Source of the DNA: Chloroflexota bacterium
Lineage (GTDB): Bacteria; Chloroflexota; Dehalococcoidia; SM23-28-2; RBG-16-64-32
Direction: 5' to 3'
DNA length: 10,380 nt
NCBI GenBank assembly: GCA_005880055.1
Contig: VBJS01000012.1
Coordinates: 1 to 10,380 of the forward strand
The notes below the pieces were generated by a model. That model was not told the DNA's origin. It did no database searches and saw only the letters and a program-made list of their open reading frames with translations. Positions 1-5,680 of this stretch are shown here, in pieces (the first letter of the stretch is position 1; each line of letters begins with the position of its first letter). Both the position numbers and the translations under genes were made by a program.

Positions 1-53
1 CCGCGTTGTCTGCGGCAGGATTTGACAGCTACCGGGGGAGAGAATCTGGAGGA

Positions 54-77
54 CGCACTCCGCGCGTAGGGAGTGCG
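54..77 (+). promoter_or_regulatory. Hairpin abutting the start codon of the surface protein gene
   Basis: The arms CGCACTCC (54-61) and GGAGTGCG (70-77) are perfect reverse complements, giving an 8-bp stem with an 8-nt loop. The stem ends one base before the ATG at 78. The nearest Shine-Dalgarno-like run, GGGAG at 69-73, is largely inside the 3' arm. A second purine run, GGAGG at 48-52, lies just outside the 5' arm and would come close to the ATG if the hairpin folds. This is seen in sequence; a role in translation is inference. If a TTG at 6 were the true start, the hairpin would be inside the coding region. Confidence 0.4.
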
Positions 78-2450
78 ATGATCAGTCGGGGCGGAGTTCC
101 GGGGCTTCCGTGGCGTAGGCCTGTTGTCGGCCTTTCACTATTCGCGTTAATCGCTATCTCTTTCCTGCTCGCTGTTTCCAGCGGCTCTGCAGCGCCGGCC
201 CTGACGACCGACAAGGCTGACTACTTCTCCAACGAGACTGCGATCATCACGGGCACCGGCTTCTCGGCCGGCGCCTCGTATGACATCCCCGTCATCCGGC
301 CAAACGGGAGCATCGTGAAGGGCGACGGCTCGTTCACGCCGGGCTGGGACACTGTGGTGGCCAACGGGTCCGGCGGATTTACCTATTCATATAAGCTCGA
401 CGGCATCCAGGGAACATATGAGGTACGCGTCTACGCTTCGCCCTGGAACGGCAACACTTCAACGGCGCCGATCACGTCCGTGACGTTCAAGGACGCCGAC
501 ATCGACTTCACCCAGTGCCGGAACGATTCTGATAACAACAACGTGAAGGACGATTGCGATTGGGTCAACGGCGCCATCAACCAAAACACCGGCGTCTATA
601 CCGAAGGAGACGCAGTACCGCAGCGCCTAATACATCGCCTCAGCACCGCCGGCACCTACACTTTTGCCCTCAGCTATGACTTCACGAAAGCCGATGTTTA
701 TGCGTACGACTTTCTCACGAATGCCGATGCTACCCAGTCGGGAAGCCTCCTCGCCGAATGCGACGATCTTCCTGCGTTCGTCAGCGCAGCTCAGTGCACC
801 ACGATGTTCGGCGCCAACAGTCAGTTCGGTGACATCCCGTCTGACACTTTCGACGCCGTGGCCGCGCGAGAAAACCCGCCGGGCGCGGGCGCTCGCAAGA
901 TCAGAGCCGGCTGTTCGGTCGCCTGCGCGGCCGGAGTTACAGTGGCTTTCCCCGACCCGCCGATTGGCCCGACCGACGGCGAACCGGGCGTCGCGCACAT
1001 GCCAGACAGTGACCCGGACTGCTTCAAGAACTGCGGCACTAGCGACGTCTTCGTAACGGTAACAATTACGACAACGACGGCCGATACTGTTGTGGGTCTC
1101 TGGTTCGCCGGGCATCTTTCGGAGTCGCCTGACCCCAGCGGATCGGCGATCGGCTGGGGGACCGGTTGCGGGTCACAACCGACCTGTGGTTCCAGTCAGG
1201 TCCCGGGCTCGCCCTTCCACGTCAGCTACGAGTGCCTCGTTGAACCCGGCTCCCCAGACTGCGGCTCCGTGGGCAGCCGCGACAACCAGGTGCAACTGGG
1301 CGGCATCTTCCCGCCGGGCTCTATCACGATCGTCAAGGATTCGCTGCCGGACGACCCCCAGGACTTCTCCTTCTCCGGCGATCTGGGCAGCTTCCTACTC
1401 GACGATGACGCCGATGGGACGCTACCCAACTCCATGCTTTTCAGCAACCTAACCACAGGAATCTACAACGTGACCGAGGCCCCTGTTCCGCCCGGCTGGG
1501 TGAGAACCAATATCACCTGCGACGACCCGGATGGAATGACCACCGTAAATGTTGGCGCGGGCACGGCCAGCATTGAGCTGAACTCCGGCGAGAATATTAC
1601 CTGCGTATACGAAAACACAAGGCTGGGAACGATCACCCTCTGTAAGGACGTCGTGCCGGACGACGCGACCCTCTGGAACCTTAGCCTGAGCGGGCCGACG
1701 CCGGGCTCGGCCAGCAATGTCCCGGACGGCGGCTGCCAGACGTTCACAGACCGGACCCCCGGCGGCTACACCGTCTCGGAGACGACACAGAGCGGATATA
1801 CGCCCTCGGTCGACTGTCCCGGCAAGGGTTCAGCCTCCGCTTCCTCGTTCAGCTTCACGCTGAACCCGGGCGAGAGCGTGACCTGCACGTTCACGAACAC
1901 CAAGCAGGCGACGGCCACGCCGACGGCGACGGCATCCCCCACGCCCACGGCGTCTCCTACGCCTACGCCGACGCCCACACCCACTCCGACCCCGACGCCG
2001 ACGCCCACGCCTACGCCGACACCCACACCGACACCCACCCCGACGCCCACACCGACAACCCCGACGCCTACACCTACACCTACACCTACACCTACGCCGA
2101 CGCCTACACCTACGCCCACACCAACTCCGACACCAACGCCCACTCCCACACCGACGAAGACGCCGACCCCGACGCCGACACCCACGCCGACACCGTCACC
2201 GACACCGACGCAGTCGCCCACGCCTTCGCCGACAGCGATTGCTGGCAGTCAAACGCCGCACGGCGGCACGCCGGTGGCGGTGGGAGGCATCGCCGGCCTG
2301 ATCAACGACGGCGGAGACACCGGCTCGCCGAGTGCATCAAGGGGCGGGGACGAAGGATCATCGCTGGCCGCAGTGCTGCTCATCGCCTTCGGAGCACTCC
2401 TCGCCGCCGGCGGCCTCGCTACGGCGGCCGTGCGGGTCAGGCGAAAGTAA
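78..2450 (+). CDS. Secreted, membrane-anchored surface protein with prealbumin-like repeats and a Thr-Pro stalk
   Basis: This predicted exported protein of 790 residues probably extends from the cell surface; a ligand cannot be named. Residues 1-40 form a signal peptide: Arg-rich start, hydrophobic LSLFALIAISFLLAV, then a small-residue cleavage region near GSAAPA. The ectodomain (about 40-410) begins with a TDKADYFSNETAIITGTGF segment typical of bacterial Ig-like surface modules and holds many Cys, which suggests disulfides. Two prealbumin-like (SpaA/Cna-B-type) repeats follow at about 412-610, marked by SITIVKD and TITLCKD starts and by ITCVYENT and VTCTFTNT ends. The Thr-Pro stalk is at 612-719. 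A hydrophobic helix at about 763-785 and the basic tail RVRRK form the anchor; no LPXTG sortase motif is seen. An upstream in-frame TTG at 6 exists, but the ATG at 78 puts the signal peptide at the N terminus and has a purine-rich run before it. The family resembles secreted proteins I associate with Chloroflexota. Confidence 0.85.
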   Translation: MISRGGVPGLPWRRPVVGLSLFALIAISFLLAVSSGSAAPALTTDKADYFSNETAIITGTGFSAGASYDIPVIRPNGSIVKGDGSFTPGWDTVVANGSGGFTYSYKLDGIQGTYEVRVYASPWNGNTSTAPITSVTFKDADIDFTQCRNDSDNNNVKDDCDWVNGAINQNTGVYTEGDAVPQRLIHRLSTAGTYTFALSYDFTKADVYAYDFLTNADATQSGSLLAECDDLPAFVSAAQCTTMFGANSQFGDIPSDTFDAVAARENPPGAGARKIRAGCSVACAAGVTVAFPDPPIGPTDGEPGVAHMPDSDPDCFKNCGTSDVFVTVTITTTTADTVVGLWFAGHLSESPDPSGSAIGWGTGCGSQPTCGSSQVPGSPFHVSYECLVEPGSPDCGSVGSRDNQVQLGGIFPPGSITIVKDSLPDDPQDFSFSGDLGSFLLDDDADGTLPNSMLFSNLTTGIYNVTEAPVPPGWVRTNITCDDPDGMTTVNVGAGTASIELNSGENITCVYENTRLGTITLCKDVVPDDATLWNLSLSGPTPGSASNVPDGGCQTFTDRTPGGYTVSETTQSGYTPSVDCPGKGSASASSFSFTLNPGESVTCTFTNTKQATATPTATASPTPTASPTPTPTPTPTPTPTPTPTPTPTPTPTPTPTPTPTTPTPTPTPTPTPTPTPTPTPTPTPTPTPTPTPTKTPTPTPTPTPTPSPTPTQSPTPSPTAIAGSQTPHGGTPVAVGGIAGLINDGGDTGSPSASRGGDEGSSLAAVLLIAFGALLAAGGLATAAVRVRRK
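1911..2234 (+). repeat. Thr-Pro hexanucleotide repeat tract (stalk)
   Basis: About 108 codons alternate Thr and Pro, a degenerate 6-nt periodicity of ACN CCN. Occasional Ala, Ser, Gln and Lys interrupt it, mostly at the ends, and one Thr-Thr at about 2055-2060 shifts the phase. The DNA is mostly diversified at third positions, but 2067-2096 is near-identical: four perfect CCTACA copies and a fifth ending in G, suggesting recent slippage. The unit is two codons, so gain or loss keeps the reading frame and changes only stalk length. Such stretches form stiff extended spacers in surface proteins and are often glycosylated on Thr; glycosylation here is inference. Confidence 0.9.
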
Positions 2451-2645
2451 ACCTTAAAGAAATCAGGAGCCAGGGGCCATGCCTGGCGCGCATTGCGCCC
2501 ATGTCATCATGACCGTCGAGCCTCCGGCCTACGCCGAACCGCGTCTCTCGGGAAGGGATTCTGTGGTGGGGCCGGGAGGACGACCGTGTGCCGGCCGCCC
2601 TCGCTGCGCTAACCGCCCCACGCCGCCTCCCGGCGTGGGTACGTT
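2451..2645. other. Convergent intergenic region
   Basis: This gap separates the 3' ends of the surface protein and the oxidoreductase. Apart from the 9-bp hairpin near its right end, it contains a 6-bp stem, GCCAGG (2469-2474) with CCTGGC (2482-2487), that lacks a T run. I see no credible coding region: short reading frames here have no ribosome binding site or recognisable motif. Confidence 0.6.
2617..2639. terminator. Possible bidirectional terminator hairpin between convergent genes
   Basis: CCCACGCCG (2617-2625) and CGGCGTGGG (2631-2639) form a perfect 9-bp GC-rich stem with a 5-nt loop. On the + strand it is followed by TACGTTTT, a short T run four bases after the stem. On the - strand it lies just past the stop codon of the oxidoreductase (2646) but has no T run. 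Position between convergent genes supports a terminator role; the weak T run limits confidence. Confidence 0.5.
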
Positions 2646-4025
2646 TTAGCCGGCCGGGCGGATGTTCTGGTTCAGGCGGAACAGGTTTCCCGGGTCGTAT
2701 TTCGCCTTTATCTTCGCCAGCCGCGAGTAGTTATCGCCGTAGCTGGCCGCCACACGATCCTCGCCTTCGTCCATGATGAAGTTGACGTAGGCGCCGCCGG
2801 CCGAATATGGGTGCAGCGCCGACCAGTAATCGCGCACCCATTCCGTCTGTTTCGGCGTTTCCGAGGGATCCGTGTAGGTCGCGAAGATCACGTGGACGAA
2901 GTTTGCGTGACGGTAGCTCCAGGCGGTCTCATCGCTTGGCACCTTCTTGACAGCGCCGCTGATCGTGAAGGTGTGGGCGCCTGAGAAGACGTTGGGAACA
3001 CCCGGTCCGAACTTTGCGTGTGCCTGCACGATCTCATCTCCCAGCGTCTCCACGAAGTCTGCCTTCCAGTAGTTCAGCATGCCCGGAGGTGATATCGGAT
3101 CGAACATGGTCTGCAGCATCGGGTACCGCATTGGCGCCAGGAACTCGAACGCCGGCGGGCCGAACTCGCGCAGAGGCTTCACCGCGCCCTCACCTTTTTC
3201 CGACGGGCCCGCCCAGCACACCACCGCCCCGCACATGTTCTTGTTATGCAACGGCTCGGGGAACGGCGGGCCGGGAGGCACGACGAGAAAGGCGAAGATG
3301 GCGTTCAAATCCTCGGGCGCGTTTGTAATGAACTCCCCGTAGAATTTCATCGCATCGGCGGCCTTCTCCAGCGGCCACAGAATGGCGCCGGCATAGACGG
3401 TGCTCACCTCGTGCAGCCTGAACTCGAACGAGGTTACCACCCCGAAGTTGCCTCCACCTCCTCGCAAGGCCCAGAAAAGATCGCTGTTCTCCTTCTCGTT
3501 CGCAACTACAAAGCTGCCGTCCGCCGTAACGACATCCGCGGAGAGATAGTTGTCGCAGGACAGCCCGCACTTGCGTGTGAGGTGACCCAGGCCGCCGCCC
3601 AGGCTCAGGCCGCCGACACCCGTGGTGGACACAACACCGCCGGGTGTGGCGAGACCGAAGGCGTGGGTGGCATGGTCCATGTCGCCCCAGGTGCAACCGC
3701 CGCCGACGCGGGCGGTCCGCCTTTCTGGGTCTACCCTCACTCCCTTCATCAAAGAGAGGTCGATTACCAGGCCGTCATCATTTGTGCCGAATCCCGCAAC
3801 TCCGTGGCCGCCGCCGCGCACGGCTAGCGACAGCCCCTCGTCGCGCGCGAATTTCACCGAGGCGATGACGTCGGCAGCGTCGAGCGGCCTCGCGATTGCC
3901 CGCGGATGCCGGTCGATCATGCCGTTGAAGATGCGGCGGGCCGTTTCGTATTCCGCATCTGAGGCCTGAATGACGGGCCCGCGTAGCATCGCTTTCAACC
4001 CCTCGACACTTGTCTCAGTAACCAT
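2646..4025 (-). CDS. FAD-binding oxidoreductase, berberine bridge enzyme-like (VAO/PCMH flavoprotein)
   Basis: This 459-residue flavoprotein probably oxidises a small organic substrate (sugar, alcohol or aromatic) with O2 or another acceptor; the substrate cannot be read from sequence. The FAD-binding PCMH domain is at about 40-210: RGGGHGVAGFG at 70-80 carries His74, the expected 8-alpha-N1-histidyl flavin attachment site, and GVGGLSLGGGLGHLTRKCGL at 136-155 is the second FAD-binding segment. The C-terminal BBE domain ends in YDPGNLFRLNQNIRP (443-457). In bicovalent family members a Cys precedes the TVGVGG-type segment; here Val132 takes that position, so attachment is probably only through His. 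There is no signal peptide, so it is likely cytoplasmic. The start is well fixed: AGGAGGT at 4031-4037 is five bases before the ATG. It appears monocistronic, with its own promoter downstream of tRNA-Val. Confidence 0.92.
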   Translation of the reverse strand: MVTETSVEGLKAMLRGPVIQASDAEYETARRIFNGMIDRHPRAIARPLDAADVIASVKFARDEGLSLAVRGGGHGVAGFGTNDDGLVIDLSLMKGVRVDPERRTARVGGGCTWGDMDHATHAFGLATPGGVVSTTGVGGLSLGGGLGHLTRKCGLSCDNYLSADVVTADGSFVVANEKENSDLFWALRGGGGNFGVVTSFEFRLHEVSTVYAGAILWPLEKAADAMKFYGEFITNAPEDLNAIFAFLVVPPGPPFPEPLHNKNMCGAVVCWAGPSEKGEGAVKPLREFGPPAFEFLAPMRYPMLQTMFDPISPPGMLNYWKADFVETLGDEIVQAHAKFGPGVPNVFSGAHTFTISGAVKKVPSDETAWSYRHANFVHVIFATYTDPSETPKQTEWVRDYWSALHPYSAGGAYVNFIMDEGEDRVAASYGDNYSRLAKIKAKYDPGNLFRLNQNIRPAG

Positions 4026-4030
4026 GCGGC

Positions 4031-4037
4031 ACCTCCT
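4031..4037 (-). promoter_or_regulatory. Strong ribosome binding site of the FAD oxidoreductase
   Basis: On the - strand this reads AGGAGGT, a near-perfect anti-Shine-Dalgarno match, with five bases (GCCGC) before the ATG at 4025-4023. It is the best ribosome binding site in the window and fixes the start. Confidence 0.85.
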
Positions 4038-4069
4038 GTTTGCAGCCTTTCGGGCGTTTGCGCGACAAA

Positions 4070-4098
4070 AATATATCCCGCCCGCTGGGCGCCTTCAA
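4070..4098 (-). promoter_or_regulatory. Sigma70-type promoter of the FAD oxidoreductase
   Basis: On the - strand, TTGAAG (4098-4093, four of six consensus matches) and TATATT (4075-4070, five of six) are separated by exactly 17 bases. Transcription would start near 4063, giving a leader of about 38 nt that contains the AGGAGGT site. The -35 box lies in the loop of an 8-bp inverted repeat (4082-4107). Confidence 0.6.
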
Positions 4099-4107
4099 CC
4101 CCAGCGG
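4082..4107 (-). terminator. 8-bp inverted repeat downstream of tRNA-Val: terminator or operator
   Basis: CCGCTGGG (4082-4089) and CCCAGCGG (4100-4107) are perfect reverse complements with a 10-nt loop. On the - strand the hairpin begins 17 bases after the tRNA CCA end and is followed, about ten bases later, by TTTTT (4071-4067). This fits a somewhat spaced intrinsic terminator for the tRNA. The same repeat brackets the -35 box of the next gene, so it could also be an operator; sequence alone does not decide. Confidence 0.45.
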
Positions 4108-4124
4108 CGCGCGGCGGGAAATCC

Positions 4125-4201
4125 TGGTGGGCGATGAAGGACTCGAACCTTCGACCTTCTCTGTGTAAGAGAGACGCTCTAACCAGCTGAGCTAATCGCC
4201 C
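4125..4201 (-). tRNA. tRNA-Val, anticodon UAC
   Basis: The 77-nt cloverleaf is complete. The acceptor stem pairs GGGCGAT with ATCGCCC. The D arm is GCTC/GAGC. The anticodon stem TCTCT/AGAGA carries the loop CTTACAC, giving anticodon UAC (4167-4165), which reads GUA and, by wobble, other Val codons. The T arm GAAGG-TTCGAGT-CCTTC is canonical. The discriminator is A and CCA is genomically encoded (4127-4125). It lies 34 nt downstream of the cation exchanger on the same strand but probably has its own promoter. Confidence 0.97.
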
Positions 4202-4210
4202 ACGCCTGCG

Positions 4211-4216
4211 ATTTTA
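4211..4216 (-). promoter_or_regulatory. Candidate -10 box for tRNA-Val
   Basis: On the - strand this reads TAAAAT (five of six to TATAAT), ending nine bases before the first tRNA nucleotide, the right distance for a promoter with a very short 5' leader. A -35 at the expected distance is poor (CTGATG at 4239-4234), and it would overlap the stop codon of the exchanger gene. Confidence 0.4.
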
Positions 4217-4218
4217 CC

Positions 4219-4245
4219 AAACAAACCCGCCGCCATCAGTGCGGC
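4219..4245 (-). terminator. Weak terminator-like hairpin over the exchanger stop codon
   Basis: On the - strand GCCGC (4245-4241) pairs with GCGGC (4233-4229) around a 7-nt loop that contains the TGA stop of the exchanger. It is followed by GGGTTTGTTT (4228-4219). The stem is only 5 bp, so this is tentative; read-through into tRNA-Val is equally possible. Confidence 0.25.
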
Positions 4246-5516
4246 CTTACACCGGCGGCCGGAAATACAGTAGTGCGCACGGCTCGAGCGAAGGCCGGGA
4301 GTTTCGGCACATCTAACGCCAGCACGATGACGGCCAGCGCGCTGTAAACGATCGCGAAGGCCAGCCGAATCTCGCGGTCGGTGAAGAAGAACTGGGTGAG
4401 GAAAAGGGCGCCCAGCAGCGCTGCTTCCCATCTGCCCATGCTAAGGCTGACCAGGATCGCCACGGCGAAGAGCGATTGAGCCGCTGTGAGGAAGACCTCG
4501 TCCGACTGCCTGGCATCGAAGCCCAGGGGACTGAAGGTGCCGCCGGAGATGCTATAGGCCAGGGGCAGGCTGCCGATGAGCAGCGTCCACTGGTTGACTT
4601 TGGACGAGATCAGGATCGTCATCCCGGCGTCGTGCCGCCCGCGCAGCGCCAGGAGGCCCGCCAGGATGAACTCCGGTGACTCGGAGGCGAGTGGCGCCAC
4701 CCACTGGACGAGGACGAACTGATCGATGCCCGCGCTTTTGCCTGTATCGACCAGGCTGTTGGCGAAGGGCTCGGCGGCGGCAAAGATCACAGTCGCGGCG
4801 TAAACGAAGATGCTGATGACCAAGGCTCTGCGAGGCAGTCGAGCCAGTGCCGCGATTGCGGCGGCCGGGCCCACAAAGACGCGCTCCTCCTCCGGCGGCG
4901 TCCTCGACGAGATGTACATGTAGGCAGCGAACAGCGAGAACATGACGGCCGTATCGAGCAGCGACAGGTGGCCGCGAAGGGGGATCGTAAAGCTGTAGAG
5001 CGTGGCGATCCCCAGGAAGAGTATGCCCGGCGCGTTACCGGCGATCACCGGCATGTCCTTCCGGCGCGTGCGCAGGTAAAACACGAGGAAGATAGCGGGC
5101 CAGGCAAGGCCGACAAGCAGGCGGTTGCCGCCGGTCATGTTCGCCACAGCGAAATGCGCGTGCTCCGGGGTGCTGTGCGCCGTCCAGGCGAAGTAGAGGT
5201 CGACAGCGTATTCCGGGAGGACGGCGATGAGCGCCAGGGCGACGAGTGCAAGGCCGGCAGAGACCTCGGTCTCCGCCACCTCGGATGCCCAGGTGAGGAG
5301 GGTGGCGGCGGCGAAGATACCGGCGCCGAAGATGACGGCGTTTACTGGATCAGGCAACCCCGGATCGGCGAGGCCTGTCACGTCCAGCACGCGCAGCACG
5401 GGCGCGGGGAGCGCCGCCAGCGCCGTGACCACGATCATCGCCCACTCGCGGACGAGTGTGCGGCTGATCTCCTGGATTGGGACGGCGGCCACCAGTTCGC
5501 GATCCGAGGGGCGCAT
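4236..5516 (-). CDS. Divergent CaCA-superfamily (sodium/calcium exchanger-like) membrane transporter
   Basis: This integral membrane protein of 426 residues has about ten or eleven hydrophobic segments. It shows the two-repeat plan of cation/Ca2+ exchangers, which couple Na+ or H+ movement to Ca2+ or another cation. The first alpha repeat (about 95-140) contains AVLPEYAVD with Glu102, then NMTGGN at 126-131. The second (about 272-318) contains APLASESPEFILA with Glu282, then SSKVNQWTLLIGSLP with Asn308. These match the GTSLPE/GSNIFN pattern of the family in layout, but with changed residues, so the ion is uncertain. An Arg/Glu-rich cytoplasmic loop (about 203-230) separates the halves. The start is uncertain: the ATG at 5516 has no clear Shine-Dalgarno but has TATACT (5534-5529) 12 bases upstream, compatible with a nearly leaderless transcript. 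An internal ATG at 5438 (residue 27) is an alternative. It is divergent from the mutase operon. Confidence 0.8.
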   Translation of the reverse strand: MRPSDRELVAAVPIQEISRTLVREWAMIVVTALAALPAPVLRVLDVTGLADPGLPDPVNAVIFGAGIFAAATLLTWASEVAETEVSAGLALVALALIAVLPEYAVDLYFAWTAHSTPEHAHFAVANMTGGNRLLVGLAWPAIFLVFYLRTRRKDMPVIAGNAPGILFLGIATLYSFTIPLRGHLSLLDTAVMFSLFAAYMYISSRTPPEEERVFVGPAAAIAALARLPRRALVISIFVYAATVIFAAAEPFANSLVDTGKSAGIDQFVLVQWVAPLASESPEFILAGLLALRGRHDAGMTILISSKVNQWTLLIGSLPLAYSISGGTFSPLGFDARQSDEVFLTAAQSLFAVAILVSLSMGRWEAALLGALFLTQFFFTDREIRLAFAIVYSALAVIVLALDVPKLPAFARAVRTTVFPAAGVRPH

Positions 5517-5572
5517 GCTACAGACGCCAGTATACAGGCGGCCCTGTGCCTTGGGCCGTGGCGATTAGGGTC

Positions 5573-5609
5573 AGACAGATATCGGACGCCTCGCTGTCTT
5601 AACCGATAT
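5573..5609. promoter_or_regulatory. Two interleaved inverted repeats in the divergent promoter region
   Basis: AGACAG (5573-5578) pairs with CTGTCT (5594-5599), and ATATCGG (5579-5585) pairs with CCGATAT (5603-5609). Both pairs are perfect and their arms alternate. The block sits immediately upstream of the -35 box of the mutase promoter and upstream of the exchanger start. It would therefore lie outside both transcripts if the proposed promoters are right, which favours regulator binding over RNA structure. No specific regulator can be assigned. Confidence 0.4.
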
Positions 5610-5616
5610 GGCGCTT

Positions 5617-5646
5617 TTGACACCCTTCCGCTGCTGACGCTACACT
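5617..5646 (+). promoter_or_regulatory. Sigma70-type promoter of the mutase-epimerase operon
   Basis: A perfect TTGACA -35 box (5617-5622) is followed after 18 bases by TACACT (5641-5646), four of six matches to TATAAT. Transcription would start near 5653, leaving a leader of about 28 nt before the GTG start at 5681. Confidence 0.5.
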
Positions 5647-5680
5647 GCCGCTAGGCATCTCCTGAAGGACGGTAGGATTC

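Noticed and set aside
22..50. TTGACA at 22-27 as the surface protein promoter
   Set aside because: No acceptable -10 hexamer lies 16-18 bases downstream, and the region is cut by the window edge.
6..77. TTG start at base 6 adding 24 residues to the surface protein
   Set aside because: The extra residues are polar and Gly/Arg-rich and would move the signal peptide inward; no ribosome binding site can be seen before base 6. The ATG at 78 gives a normal signal peptide.
1766..2221. Antisense reading frame rich in Gly-Val repeats
   Set aside because: It is the complement of the Thr-Pro codon repeat; repetition keeps the frame open on both strands. No ribosome binding site or domain.
1911..2234. 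CRISPR-like or minisatellite array
   Set aside because: The periodicity is 6 nt with no spacers, and it is fully explained as Thr-Pro coding sequence.
2469..2499. Overlapping short stems after the surface protein gene as a terminator
   Set aside because: Stems are 5-6 bp and no T run follows; the 9-bp hairpin at 2617-2639 is the better candidate.
4125..4201. tRNA-Val as an integration site for a mobile element
   Set aside because: No integrase gene, no duplicated tRNA 3' end and no mobile-element genes are seen on either side.
4968..5654. Reading frame on the + strand opposite the cation exchanger
   Set aside because: It runs through conserved exchanger motifs and the divergent promoter region, and its translation is charged and low-complexity, typical of a shadow frame.
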